A stretch of DNA of 64,000 nt from Pseudoalteromonas tunicata (GCF_002310815.1 NZ_CP011033.1:682001-746000), one strand, 5' to 3'. Counted from the stretch's first letter, positions 9,796-18,911 are shown. The notes: generated by a model not told the origin, from the sequence alone. A program made the numbers and translations.

Positions 9796-11364
9796 ATGCC
9801 ACACTCTGCTGCAATACTTCATCAACATGCACTAAAAGCGTTACAAGCGGGTGATATTCGCCAAGCTCACACTTTACTGGTTAATTTAGTTACCCTCGAC
9901 CCAAAGCACGCGGATGGCTATTTTTTATTAGCGATGGTGAATGTGCAGGTTGGGCAAATAAAAAAAGCCATTAGCTTGATTGAAAAAGCACTCGGCTTTA
10001 ATCAAACGATTGAATATTTAGCACATTTAGCAAAATGTTATGCTTTGAATGGTCAAACTATCGAGGCTAAAAAAATAGCGCTATCAATTACTATCGATAA
10101 CGTGCCGACGGGGATCATTGCCGATACTCTTGGGGTGACGTTGACACAAATAGGACTTTATCAAGCAGCGATGCCTTTTTTTAAAAAAGCAGTGACGCTG
10201 CAATCAAGCAATGCACAGTTTTATTATAACCTTGGGGTGTGTGCAAAATTTATGGGTGATTTTAGTCTGGCTGAACTCGTATTTGAGCAAGCGCTGAGCC
10301 TTAACCCTAAGCATCATCAAACCCATTTTGCCCTCGCTGATTTAATTAAAGTCACAGCAAAAAATAATCATATTGAGCGTTTAACAAGTGCTTTTATAGC
10401 GGCGATTCATCCTGATGCACAATTACATTTAGGTCATGCGCTGGCAAAAGAATACCAAGATATTGGTCATTATCACGCAGCTTTTAAAGCCTTGTACGAT
10501 GCAAAACAAGCGAAATGGCAACAGCAACCTTTTGATGAAAAAAGCGCAAATGCTTTGTTTGCGCACATTAAACAACTGAGTGGCTTGAACCAGCAAACAT
10601 CTCACATTGGATGTGAAAGCCATGAGCCTATTTTTATTTTGGGCATGCCTCGCTCAGGCACCACCTTAGTTGAACGGATTTTATCGAGTCACTCAGAGGT
10701 TACTTCAGCTGGAGAGCGCCAAGATTTTGGTTTAATTGTGAAACAACTTGCCAATACTCCAAGTAGCTCGGTACTTGATTGTGATACGATAAGTCAGGCT
10801 TATTTGGCCGATTTTAAACAAATGGGCGAGAGGTATTTAGCTGCAACGCGTGTTGTAACAGGCGACAGCGCTCATTTTATTGATAAACTACCCTTTAACT
10901 TCTATTACGTTGATTTAATTCGTAAAGCACTACCAAACGCTAAAATTATTTGTTTATTACGTGATCCACTCGATACCTGTATTGGTAATTTTCGCCAATT
11001 GTTTACCATTAATAACCCGTATTATGCTTATTCCCTTGATTTAATGACCACTGCACGGTTTTACCAGCAGTTTCATCAGCTAATATGCCATTGGCAAACG
11101 GTGCACAGTGATGCGGTAAAAATAGTGCGTTATGAATCGCTGGTGGCCGAACCTGAGAAAGTAACACGGGATTTGCTGGCGTACTGTAATTTACCTTGGC
11201 AAGACTCCTGTTTAAATTTTCACTTAAATCAGGCGCCAGTTTCTACAGCGAGTAAAATGCAAGTACGAGAACCCATTAACGATAAATCGATTGGGCGTTG
11301 GAAAAAATTTAAGCCCTATACCGATGAGCTTGAAGCATTTTTTAATGAGCACTCTCTTATTTAA
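9796..11364 (+). CDS. TPR-repeat sulfotransferase
   Basis: The 522-residue product has tetratricopeptide repeats over about residues 1-260. A sulfotransferase domain follows, with the PAPS 5'-phosphosulfate loop PRSGTTLVERILSS at about 285-298 and further family segments (FIDKLPFNFYYVDLIRKALP, ICLLRDPLDTCIGNF). The domain would transfer sulfate from PAPS to an unknown acceptor, and the TPR part may bind a protein or peptide partner. No signal peptide is seen, so it should be cytoplasmic. The start at 9796 leaves little room for a ribosome binding site (TAAGAT). The gene ends 8 bases inside the convergent binding-protein gene. Confidence 0.88.
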   Translation: MPHSAAILHQHALKALQAGDIRQAHTLLVNLVTLDPKHADGYFLLAMVNVQVGQIKKAISLIEKALGFNQTIEYLAHLAKCYALNGQTIEAKKIALSITIDNVPTGIIADTLGVTLTQIGLYQAAMPFFKKAVTLQSSNAQFYYNLGVCAKFMGDFSLAELVFEQALSLNPKHHQTHFALADLIKVTAKNNHIERLTSAFIAAIHPDAQLHLGHALAKEYQDIGHYHAAFKALYDAKQAKWQQQPFDEKSANALFAHIKQLSGLNQQTSHIGCESHEPIFILGMPRSGTTLVERILSSHSEVTSAGERQDFGLIVKQLANTPSSSVLDCDTISQAYLADFKQMGERYLAATRVVTGDSAHFIDKLPFNFYYVDLIRKALPNAKIICLLRDPLDTCIGNFRQLFTINNPYYAYSLDLMTTARFYQQFHQLICHWQTVHSDAVKIVRYESLVAEPEKVTRDLLAYCNLPWQDSCLNFHLNQAPVSTASKMQVREPINDKSIGRWKKFKPYTDELEAFFNEHSLI

Positions 11365-12211
11365 TAGCCGGTTTTGCCCGATAAAGCCCAGTTAGTGCCG
11401 CAGCGATAAACTGCGCCTCATTACCAAAAGACGCATTTTTATGTGCATCAATAATATATTGTTGATTTTGGGGCTGTGTAAGTAAGCGGTTGTATGCTGT
11501 GATGGCTTTTTTACCGATGGGCGATTTGGCGCAAGCAATAAAACCAAGCACACTTTCTTGCGCTTCATACAGCTGATGAAAGCTAAAGTTGGTTTTATCT
11601 TTACTATTTTCATCGATAAATGTCGCAGAATATTCAATCACAGCATCCACCTTGTGTTTACGAAGCATTTCGCGTAAACGCGAAGCAGAGTCCTTACCTG
11701 CAAGCCATAAAAATTGCTCTTTATGCGTCATTAAAAAATCATCAATGTGCTTACCATAAGAGCGCCCCTCAATTACACCAATAAGTAAACCATAATCATT
11801 AATCGCTTGTTCTAAATTGACCGTTAAAGGCAAATTAAACGATGGTGATGTTACAAGGCGCTGCGGAGGAAAAGCAGTCATAGGTAATTGGCTAAAATAT
11901 GCAAAGGGCTCGCGTGCTGGGTTTTTCACTTTGTTGTATAAACAGACATCCGGCTGTGTTTCTAATTCACGCCACTCACGTAAACGGCTCGCAGGGATAA
12001 AACTAATGTTAAATTGTGGATGCATTTGTTGATTTAAAAATAACAAGGTAGAAAAATTCATCTCAGGCTTAACATGTGGCTCGATACGAAGCACATCAGA
12101 CACAATTTTGATCTCAATCGGGTCAAGGTCAGCGCTTCTTGCGTGGGTAGAAAATGTCTCCATGACAATTAAAATAGTGAGCAGGAAAAAGTAATGCATA
12201 AAACACTTCAT
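11357..12211 (-). CDS. Orphan periplasmic solute-binding protein (SBP_bac_3-like)
   Basis: The 284-residue product has a signal peptide (cleavage near THARSA) and a two-lobed binding fold of the extracellular solute-binding family 3 type. The segment VCLYNKVKNPAREPFAYFS resembles VCIRNLVSNPWRETEFYFS in the gene at 20432-21256. The two are therefore paralogues of the subgroup often annotated as TIGR02285-like. No permease or ATPase gene is adjacent, so a sensory or scavenging role is as likely as transport. The ligand is unknown. It is convergent with and overlaps the sulfotransferase gene by 8 bases. Confidence 0.75.
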   Translation of the reverse strand: MKCFMHYFFLLTILIVMETFSTHARSADLDPIEIKIVSDVLRIEPHVKPEMNFSTLLFLNQQMHPQFNISFIPASRLREWRELETQPDVCLYNKVKNPAREPFAYFSQLPMTAFPPQRLVTSPSFNLPLTVNLEQAINDYGLLIGVIEGRSYGKHIDDFLMTHKEQFLWLAGKDSASRLREMLRKHKVDAVIEYSATFIDENSKDKTNFSFHQLYEAQESVLGFIACAKSPIGKKAITAYNRLLTQPQNQQYIIDAHKNASFGNEAQFIAAALTGLYRAKPAIK

Positions 12212-12279
12212 CTTACAGTCAAAGGCATTTAAAGTGTAGGTCTAAAAACGGCGCTGTGCCTGCGATTAAAGGAAGATAA

Positions 12280-12738
12280 ATGGCTGTACTTGAGTTAAAA
12301 ATTTACCCTTTGCTAGTATTATTATGCTGTGCGTTTATCAATGGTGTTCTTGCCTATTATTTTCCAGCTACCCATTTTACCACTGTGCTTTATTTTATGT
12401 GGCCAGGTTTATTGCTTTGCGGCCTTGGGTTACCCCTTGTTGGTGCATGGCAGTTTAAGCAAGCTCAAACTACAATGCAGCCTAACGATCCCAGTCAAAC
12501 CACAGAGCTGGTTACGTTTGGCATTTATCGTTTTACCCGTAACCCCATGTATTTAGGTTTTGCGCTCATATTGTTGGCGCAAAGCTGTTTCTTAACCAAC
12601 CTTTATACCTTAATTGGTACCGTGATTTTTGTGGTTTATATCCATCGTTTTCAAATTATTCCAGAACAACGAATGTTACTGAATCATTTTGGCCAAGTGT
12701 ATAGCGATTATATGCAACGTGTTAGACCATGGATTTAA
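12280..12738 (+). CDS. ICMT-like membrane methyltransferase
   Basis: The 152-residue product has four or five membrane helices and the C-terminal signature of the isoprenylcysteine carboxyl methyltransferase/phospholipid methyltransferase superfamily: GIYRFTRNPMYLGF, then PEQRMLLNHFGQVYSDYMQRVRPW. Members methylate lipid-like or small hydrophobic substrates with S-adenosylmethionine. The bacterial substrate is unknown. It converges with a fatty-acid hydroxylase-type gene, which hints at a membrane-lipid context. Confidence 0.8.
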   Translation: MAVLELKIYPLLVLLCCAFINGVLAYYFPATHFTTVLYFMWPGLLLCGLGLPLVGAWQFKQAQTTMQPNDPSQTTELVTFGIYRFTRNPMYLGFALILLAQSCFLTNLYTLIGTVIFVVYIHRFQIIPEQRMLLNHFGQVYSDYMQRVRPWI

Positions 12739-12756
12739 AGCAATTCATGGTCAAAA

Positions 12757-13593
12757 TTATGATGCGTCAGTGCTCGTTTCTTTGATTTCATGGCGTGGAT
12801 AACGGATAAAAACCTTCAATTTATTATGCACACCCTTTTCTTGCTGCAGTTGTTGCCCAATGAGCCGCCATTGTTGCATGCAGATGGCCCAAGGGTTGGT
12901 GCTGTCGCATGCGCCTATAATGCCATAGCGAATGGTGACATTGGCTTGTTCTTGGGCATAAGTACCAAATAACTTATCCCAAATGATTAATACTCCTGCA
13001 AAATTTTTATCGATATAACCTTGATTAACCGCGTGATGAACACGGTGATGAGAAGGAGTATTAAAAATGAGTTCCAGCCAACCTAATTTATTGACAACTT
13101 GTGTATGAACAAAAAACTGAAACCCAAGGTTTATAGCAACAACAGCAAACACTAATTTTGGGTCATAGCCAATTAAGATCATCGGTAGCCAAAATAACCA
13201 CATACCCACTAACGGATAAAAAAAACTTTGCCTAAATGCGGTAGTGAAATTCATTTTTTTTGAACTGTGATGAACGACATGCGCAGCCCAAAACCACTGA
13301 ATGTGATGGGAAGCGCGATGAAACCAATAATATAAAAAATCCTGGATCACAAAGGCAATAACTAAGTTGATAAACGAGAAGCTAATTTCAAAAAACGCAT
13401 ATTGATGGAGCCAATAAAAAACAGGCATTAATAACAACAATGCCAGTGCATCAGTGGCTTGATGCGTCAGGGCAAGTACAATATTGGCAACAGAATCTTT
13501 TAAATCGTAAAAGTGCTTATATTTTAAGATTTCCAGTCCAATAAACAGTAAAAAAATGGGGCTTAGCGCCAATAAAATTAGTTCAACGGCCAT
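12757..13593 (-). CDS. Sterol desaturase / fatty-acid hydroxylase family protein
   Basis: The 278-residue product has several membrane helices and the histidine clusters of the diiron membrane hydroxylase superfamily: WFHRASHH (about 93-100), HVVHH (about 107-111) and SHHRVHH (about 183-189). Such enzymes use two irons and O2 to hydroxylate or desaturate lipids. Bacterial relatives act on fatty acids, hopanoids or unknown lipids. The SRPBCC gene just upstream overlaps its start by 11 bases, so the two form an operon. Confidence 0.88.
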   Translation of the reverse strand: MAVELILLALSPIFLLFIGLEILKYKHFYDLKDSVANIVLALTHQATDALALLLLMPVFYWLHQYAFFEISFSFINLVIAFVIQDFLYYWFHRASHHIQWFWAAHVVHHSSKKMNFTTAFRQSFFYPLVGMWLFWLPMILIGYDPKLVFAVVAINLGFQFFVHTQVVNKLGWLELIFNTPSHHRVHHAVNQGYIDKNFAGVLIIWDKLFGTYAQEQANVTIRYGIIGACDSTNPWAICMQQWRLIGQQLQQEKGVHNKLKVFIRYPRHEIKETSTDAS

Positions 13594-14005
13594 CGCAGTA
13601 CGCTCTTAATTTAGCTAAAGCACGGCTGATATCGTGTTTTATAATGAGCTTAACTAACCAACTTGGTTGCCAATTTAATGCCTGACATTGGATTGAATAA
13701 TGAAGCTGGCAGCCTGTTGTCAAAGGCGTTGCCCAAATACGCGCTTGGTGATTTTTAACCGGGCCTTGGCCTTCAATGTGATATTCAATAGTATGTGCGT
13801 CAGAAAAATCGATTTTTTCAATAAAAGTATGGCCTCTTAAGGTCACTTGCCTGCGTATTTCTTGATTCGGTGATGTAAGGCACTTAAATTTGGCATTAAA
13901 AAAACGGCCCAACTGTGCGTGATCTTTTAATGTATCGATGACAACTATTGCTTGGCAAGCAAATGGCATAGTTATAAAAATGTTAATCATTCGAACCCAC
14001 TGCAT
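13583..14005 (-). CDS. SRPBCC (START-like) domain protein
   Basis: The 140-residue product fits the SRPBCC/polyketide-cyclase-like fold, a hydrophobic ligand-binding cavity protein. The supporting sequence is the central beta-rich part with IRRQVTLRG and IEYHIEGQGPVKNHQARIW and the C-terminal amphipathic helix LVKLIIKHDISRALAKLRAY. It overlaps the hydroxylase gene and may deliver or bind its lipid substrate, which is inference. An ATG at 13990 is an alternative start. The divergent AraC-type gene begins about 90 bases away. Confidence 0.65.
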   Translation of the reverse strand: MQWVRMINIFITMPFACQAIVVIDTLKDHAQLGRFFNAKFKCLTSPNQEIRRQVTLRGHTFIEKIDFSDAHTIEYHIEGQGPVKNHQARIWATPLTTGCQLHYSIQCQALNWQPSWLVKLIIKHDISRALAKLRAYCDGR

Positions 14006-14096
14006 CCTATTTTCGCTGATTATTGACTAGCATACTGGATTGATAACTGGCAGACTTGGGGGGAAACGACAAAATTTTGTCTTTAGGCGACAATGT

Positions 14097-15107
14097 ATGA
14101 CGACGACCTCTGATCTTTATTTTAGTAGTGTGCTCAGTTATCTCGCTCTGAATAATGTAGATAAACACGAATGTTTGGCTGCTATCAATTTTAGCGAGTT
14201 TGATACATTAGCCAAAGGCAGTCGTGTCTCGGTAGCACATTATCAAGCATTACTGCAGCTTGGCGAATCACTTACAGGACAAAGCTTATTTGGTTTTTAT
14301 TTAGGCCAAGAAATCCGCACTGCAGATTATGGAGTACTTGGTTATCTTGTTGAATCAAGTGATACTTTGCAAAATGCCATTACTGCTTTATTACAATACG
14401 ACAGCTTGGTTGCAGATATTGGTAAAGCGCAGTATTTACAGGATCATCACAAAGCGAGTATTCGCTGGACGCCTTATAATCAGCTCTGTAAACAAACGGT
14501 ACTTCGCAATATGACTGCTTGGGTTGCTGTGGTGCGCAAACTGATAAATCCATCATTAACACCATTGCAATTACAGCTGGTACATACTCTGAGTGAACCC
14601 GATTGCGCGCAGCTTGCCGCTTGGTTTAAGTGTCCTGTAAAAACCAATTGTGAATTTAATCAAATAGACTTTCCATTGGCGTATCTTGATTTACATTTTG
14701 CAAGTGATAATCCGATGATGCATCAGGTGCTCAAGCAATTATCCCTTGAACAGCTAAATCAACTTCATAGTAAACAAACCGTTGCTCAGCGATTACTCAG
14801 TATTTTGATGAGTAAAACCGATTTATTAGGCCTTAATCAAGAGCGAATTGCAGCCGCTTTAAATTTTACGCCTCGCACTTTACAAAGACGCCTTCAGCAA
14901 GAAAATACCAGTTATGCGCTATTACTTGATCAAGAGCGCAAGCGGCGTTGTGAGCAATTAATGCAAAAATATAAATTGGGCGCTGTGGCAGCCGAACTTG
15001 GTTTTAATGAGCAAAGTTCATTTAATCGTGCTTTTTTACGTTGGTATGGCTGTAAACCTTCAATTTACAAAAAGCAGCTACAAGCGCAATCACAAATAAG
15101 TTACTGA
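14097..15107 (+). CDS. AraC-family transcriptional regulator
   Basis: The start is taken at ATG 14097 (MTTTSDLYF), giving 336 residues. A TTG 57 bases earlier would add 19 unlikely residues. The N-terminal two thirds match the arabinose-binding-like domain of OruR/VirS-type AraC regulators (GLIGQS..GFYLGQE..DYGVLGYLVESS pattern). The C-terminus has two helix-turn-helix units: QERIAAALNFTPRTLQRRL and AAELGFNEQSSFNRAFLRWYG. Divergent placement suggests that it controls the SRPBCC-hydroxylase operon. The inducer is unknown; lipid-like inducers are known for relatives. Confidence 0.88.
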   Translation: MTTTSDLYFSSVLSYLALNNVDKHECLAAINFSEFDTLAKGSRVSVAHYQALLQLGESLTGQSLFGFYLGQEIRTADYGVLGYLVESSDTLQNAITALLQYDSLVADIGKAQYLQDHHKASIRWTPYNQLCKQTVLRNMTAWVAVVRKLINPSLTPLQLQLVHTLSEPDCAQLAAWFKCPVKTNCEFNQIDFPLAYLDLHFASDNPMMHQVLKQLSLEQLNQLHSKQTVAQRLLSILMSKTDLLGLNQERIAAALNFTPRTLQRRLQQENTSYALLLDQERKRRCEQLMQKYKLGAVAAELGFNEQSSFNRAFLRWYGCKPSIYKKQLQAQSQISY

Positions 15108-15247
15108 CGTTATATGTTAAGAAACGGCTATTTTAGTACTTAGATACCATTAAATACGATTTCTTTGATTTGGCGCTAGGATAATGTTGATTTAACGCGT
15201 TAAGCTGAGTAACGGATAAAGTTTGAACACGATAATTAAGGTTAGAT

Positions 15248-15796
15248 ATGCAATATAAAAATAATTCCACACGCTTTGGTGCCTTATCAATTGGCTTACA
15301 TTGGCTCATGGCATTACTTATGGTTGCGGTATATGCCTCAATCGAGTTACGAGAGTTATTTGAGCGAGGGACGGAGCTGCGAAATGCATTTAAACACTGG
15401 CATTTTATGCTGGGATTGTCGGTCTTCTTTTTAATGTGGTTACGACTCGCGCTCAAGGTCACTCAAACCACACCTGCTATTGCACCAGAGTTACCACGTT
15501 ATCAAATGTTGTTAAGTAAAGTCGTCCATGGATTGTTATATCTATTAATGATTTTGATGCCAATTGGCGGTTGGCTGATTTTAAGTGGCGAAGGTAAGGT
15601 TATTCCATTTTTTGGTTTGGAATTGCCAGCTCTTATTGCCCCAGATAAAGCGCTTGCACATGATATTGAAGACATTCATCAGACTTTCGGCCAAATTGGC
15701 TATGGTTTAATTGCTTTACATGCATTTGCGGCATTAGCGCACCATTACTTCTTTAAAGACAATACCTTAGCTCGCATGCTGCCTCAACGCGACTAG
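15248..15796 (+). CDS. Cytochrome b561 family protein
   Basis: The 182-residue product has four membrane helices with histidines placed for two b-type hemes: H in SIGLHWLMA, H in FKHWHFMLG, H in KVVHGLLYLLM and H in IALHAFAALAHHYF. This fits the bacterial CybB-type di-heme cytochrome b561, which passes electrons between quinone and other carriers in the inner membrane. AAGG lies about eight bases before the ATG. The gene appears monocistronic. Confidence 0.88.
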   Translation: MQYKNNSTRFGALSIGLHWLMALLMVAVYASIELRELFERGTELRNAFKHWHFMLGLSVFFLMWLRLALKVTQTTPAIAPELPRYQMLLSKVVHGLLYLLMILMPIGGWLILSGEGKVIPFFGLELPALIAPDKALAHDIEDIHQTFGQIGYGLIALHAFAALAHHYFFKDNTLARMLPQRD

Positions 15797-15808
15797 CAAA
15801 GAGTACCC

Positions 15809-15832
15809 GTCGCTTGGATAATACCAAGCGAC
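15809..15832. repeat. Perfect hairpin downstream of cytochrome b561
   Basis: GTCGCTTGG and CCAAGCGAC form a perfect 9-bp stem with a 6-base loop. There is no T run on either side, so it may be a transcript-stabilising or weak termination hairpin between the converging cytochrome and MocR genes. Confidence 0.5.
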
Positions 15833-15927
15833 AAATAACCTCAATATGGGTTAATAAATCTATTTCAAGTACTGAGGTTAAATAGCTTAAACTTTGAATT
15901 GTTCGGCTATCTCATAATAGTTTTAAC

Positions 15928-17310
15928 TTAAATAACAACATCTTGATGACTTATAGAACTGCTCAAGCAGGCTTTTAATGCATTGAGTGATTGGCGTAAG
16001 ACATCATGATTTTGCGCGGCACATAAACTAATACGAATTGCTTGAGGTGCATTAAAACGGCCTATGGCAAAGGATTCAGCGGCGCGCACTAGCACATGAT
16101 TTTTTTCAGCAAAGCGTTCAAAATCAACCGCTCGCCAATGTGTGGGTAAAGTCAGCCACAGATTATACCCCCCTATTTGTGTCGTTATTTGGTAATCGGC
16201 CAGAATCTCTTTGGCTATCTGATGGCGAACCGTCATTTCTTGCTCAATGGAGTTAGCTAATTCATCAATTTTGCCTTGCTCAAGCCATCGACAAAATAAC
16301 TCGATTTGAAGCGGGGGCAGTGTCCAGCAATTGGCTTTTAAGGTGAGGCGCATTTTCTCTCTCAGCTCTGGTGTGGTCACTAAAAAACCAATGCGTAATC
16401 CACCACTAAAGGACTTTGAAAAGCTACTAATATACACCGTCAGTTCTGGCGCAAGTTGATAAAAGGGAGGTTGTTTTAATTTTGCAGGCAAAAACTGCAC
16501 ATCGTCTTCAATAATCGTAATGTTGTGACGTTGGCACAAAGCTACTATTTGCAGGCGTCGTTCGAAAGTTAGCTGGCTGCAGGTTGGGTTTTGCACTTGA
16601 GGTGTGAGGTAAAGCACTCTGGGATGGCTTTGTTTAATTGCACTGGTGAGTGCATCGATGGTGACCCCTTCATGATCCATTGCTAAACCAATTACTTTAA
16701 GCTGAAGTATTTGGCAAGTGGCACTGAAACCTGCAAAGGTTAATCCTTCACACAATACCGTATCGCCCGCACGACAAAGGGTTTGCAGCGTTAAGGTAAC
16801 CGCATGTTGGCCACCATAAGTGAATAGTACCTGTTGCTCTTGGCAGTGGATTTTTTGTAGCTCAAGCCAACAGGCAAGCCGCTGACGCTGTGATGAAAAT
16901 GCAATTTCGGGTTGATAGTTTAAACACTGCAGCAATGTTGTTGGATCATTCGCAATATCGATTAAGCCTTGTTGCAACAAAGTGAGTTGATTAATGTTAG
17001 GGGCATTGGCACTGCGCAAATCAAATTGAGCATGGTTAACTGTGCTTAAGAGAGCAGGGTGAGGTGTCATCGGTTTTACAAATGTGCCACTGCCTACTTT
17101 TGTGATCACACAACCGCGTCGTTCTAGCTCTTTGTAGGCTCTGGTAATTGTCCCAACAGTAACCTTGAGCTTATACGCTAATATCCGTTGTGGCGGCAAC
17201 TTTGCCTCACTCTTAAGTTGACCGTGGGTAATTGCATTGCTAATCGCGTTGGCCACTTGTAAATATTTTGCGCCCTTCGCTGTTAAAAAGTCCAAATCCA
17301 AAATTGTCAT
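15928..17310 (-). CDS. MocR-type GntR regulator with aminotransferase domain
   Basis: The start is taken at ATG 17310 (MTILDLDFL), giving 460 residues. The N-terminus is a GntR winged helix (LPPQRILAYKLKVTVGTITRAYKELERRG). The rest is a fold-type I aminotransferase-like domain with the PLP lysine in SSFSKSFSGGLRIGF. MocR proteins sense PLP or an amino-compound adduct and control adjacent genes. It diverges from a LysE-type exporter gene with a shared operator region of about 100 bases, so it most likely regulates that exporter and itself. The effector is unknown. Confidence 0.9.
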   Translation of the reverse strand: MTILDLDFLTAKGAKYLQVANAISNAITHGQLKSEAKLPPQRILAYKLKVTVGTITRAYKELERRGCVITKVGSGTFVKPMTPHPALLSTVNHAQFDLRSANAPNINQLTLLQQGLIDIANDPTTLLQCLNYQPEIAFSSQRQRLACWLELQKIHCQEQQVLFTYGGQHAVTLTLQTLCRAGDTVLCEGLTFAGFSATCQILQLKVIGLAMDHEGVTIDALTSAIKQSHPRVLYLTPQVQNPTCSQLTFERRLQIVALCQRHNITIIEDDVQFLPAKLKQPPFYQLAPELTVYISSFSKSFSGGLRIGFLVTTPELREKMRLTLKANCWTLPPLQIELFCRWLEQGKIDELANSIEQEMTVRHQIAKEILADYQITTQIGGYNLWLTLPTHWRAVDFERFAEKNHVLVRAAESFAIGRFNAPQAIRISLCAAQNHDVLRQSLNALKACLSSSISHQDVVI

Positions 17311-17367
17311 GAGTACAATAAAACTGTTGCGGTAATTTACTCGCTTATATAGCATCAATTTTAGTGT

Positions 17368-17405
17368 AATTGTATCTTTTATTTTAAATTGTATGCGTAC
17401 AATTT
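17368..17405. promoter_or_regulatory. Candidate MocR operator (repeated AATTGTAT)
   Basis: AATTGTAT occurs at 17368-17375 and again at 17387-17394, a direct repeat with a 19-base period. The second copy is also half of an inverted repeat, AAATTGTA-TGCG-TACAATTT, at 17386-17405. It lies between the divergent mocR and lysE starts. MocR regulators often bind direct repeats combined with an inverted half-site. Confidence 0.55.
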
Positions 17406-17412
17406 GGTGCTT

Positions 17413-18015
17413 ATGAACGAACTTATCGCTTTATTATTGCCGCTGATGCTCTTTAGTATTTCAGCCACAGCAACCCCTGGACCCAATAATGTGATGCTGA
17501 CCTTACTCGGTTCTGAGTATGGGTTAAAAAGTGCTTTGGGGTTTATTGCCGGGATCCGAATGGGCATTGTATTACTGTTTGCCTTAATGAGTATGGGGGT
17601 GGCTGGTTTGGTTGAATTGTTTCCTCATAGCTTGCAGGTACTTAAATGTATTGGAGCTGTTTATTTATTTTGGTTAGCAATTAAATTAATTAAAACCACC
17701 TCCCAATTAGATGCTAAGTTACCTGTAAACCCACTCGGTTTTGTTCATGGTATGGCTGTGCAATTTATAAATCCTAAATCGATTTTAATGGTGCTTTCCT
17801 GTATCAGTGCGTTCAGTTTACCCAATCATTTGTATTGGTACTCCGTTTTACAAGCGTGTGCAGTGTTTAGTGTGGTGGGGTTGCTAACAAATATTGGCTG
17901 GACACTCTTTGGCGTGGCAGTAAGTCGCTTACTGGCTACACCGGTTGCCAAACATAGATTCAATTGTTTTTTGGCGGCTTGTACATTCATAACCATTGGC
18001 TTGATTTTTGTTTAA
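17413..18015 (+). CDS. LysE-family amino-acid exporter
   Basis: The start is ATG 17413 (MNELIALLLP), giving 200 residues; an upstream TTG lies inside the candidate operator. The signature TPGPNNVMLTLLGSEYG sits at about residues 22-38, followed by five or six membrane helices. The family exports amino acids or related metabolites, but the substrate is not predictable. The leader seems short and the ribosome binding site is weak. It diverges from a MocR regulator and is followed closely by GNAT and GFA genes in the same direction. Confidence 0.88.
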   Translation: MNELIALLLPLMLFSISATATPGPNNVMLTLLGSEYGLKSALGFIAGIRMGIVLLFALMSMGVAGLVELFPHSLQVLKCIGAVYLFWLAIKLIKTTSQLDAKLPVNPLGFVHGMAVQFINPKSILMVLSCISAFSLPNHLYWYSVLQACAVFSVVGLLTNIGWTLFGVAVSRLLATPVAKHRFNCFLAACTFITIGLIFV

Positions 18016-18048
18016 GCATTTTGAGTCTAAATTTAAGAAGGAGGTATT

Positions 18049-18489
18049 ATGAATTGTGAAGTAAATCAAACCGATACCATTTGGTACAGCGATAACCCTA
18101 ATGATATGCAGTTAGCTGTTATTCATGGCTATTTAACCCGCTCTTATTGGGCTTTGGGAATAAGCGATTCTTTGGTTGAGCAATCACTAAAGCATTCATT
18201 GTGTTTTGGTGCATTTATTGGGCAGCAACAAATTGCGTTTGCGCGTGTGATTTCTGATTTCAGTACTTTTGCTTATTTAGCTGATGTATTTGTGCTGGAG
18301 GGTTATCGCGGGTTGGGGATCAGTAAGCAGTTGATAGCAAATATACTTCGGCATAAGAATCTACAAGGATTAAGACGGTTTATGTTATGTACCTCTGATG
18401 CACATGGGCTTTATCAGCAGTTTGGTTTTACACAAGCCGAGCAACCACAAAATTTAATGGCTCTGCATCGCACAACTATTTATAGTTAA
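18049..18489 (+). CDS. GNAT-family N-acetyltransferase
   Basis: The 146-residue product has the acetyl-CoA-binding core YLADVFVLEGYRGLGISKQL and the C-terminal segment SDAHGLYQQFGFTQ typical of GNAT acetyltransferases. The ribosome binding site AGGAGG is very strong and lies five bases before the ATG. The spacing of 33 bases after the exporter gene suggests cotranscription. The substrate is unknown; an amine or amino acid linked to the exporter would be consistent. Confidence 0.88.
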   Translation: MNCEVNQTDTIWYSDNPNDMQLAVIHGYLTRSYWALGISDSLVEQSLKHSLCFGAFIGQQQIAFARVISDFSTFAYLADVFVLEGYRGLGISKQLIANILRHKNLQGLRRFMLCTSDAHGLYQQFGFTQAEQPQNLMALHRTTIYS

Positions 18490-18515
18490 CCTTTATTCAT
18501 TTTTGAGATAAACAG

Positions 18516-18911
18516 ATGTTATTAAATCAGTTTAAAGGTGGTTGTCATTGCGGTGCTATTCGTTTTGTGGTGTCAGCTGCTGTTGATGCGCAAATTGAAG
18601 ATTGCAATTGTTCAATCTGCACTAAAAGTGGTTTTTTGCATTTAATTGTGCCCAACGCACAGTTTGAACTGCAAACAGATAAAGAGCTGCTGAGCACCTA
18701 CACCTTTAATACCGGCGTTGCTCAACATTATTTTTGTAAAACATGTGGGATCAAACCGTTTTATATTCCCCGCTCTAATCCTGACGGGATCGATGTTAAT
18801 GTACGTTGTTTAGATGAGTATCCAGTCAGCACTATGCAAGTCGTGCCCTTTGATGGGCAAAATTGGGAGCAGCACGCACATACCTTATCGCACAAAACAA
18901 AAAAGCCTTAA
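18516..18911 (+). CDS. GFA (CENP-V/GFA) family zinc protein
   Basis: The 131-residue product carries the cysteine set of the glutathione-dependent formaldehyde-activating enzyme family: GGCHCGAIRF near the start, CNCSICTKSG at about 31-40, and FCKTCGI at about 75-81. The family binds zinc, and most members have unknown substrates. It lies 26 bases after the GNAT gene in the same direction. Its stop codon sits inside the terminator stem. Confidence 0.88.
   Translation: MLLNQFKGGCHCGAIRFVVSAAVDAQIEDCNCSICTKSGFLHLIVPNAQFELQTDKELLSTYTFNTGVAQHYFCKTCGIKPFYIPRSNPDGIDVNVRCLDEYPVSTMQVVPFDGQNWEQHAHTLSHKTKKP

Noticed and set aside
15133..15462. A 109-codon frame on the minus strand across the start of cytochrome b561
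   Set aside because: It is opposite a clear membrane-cytochrome gene and has no domain of its own.
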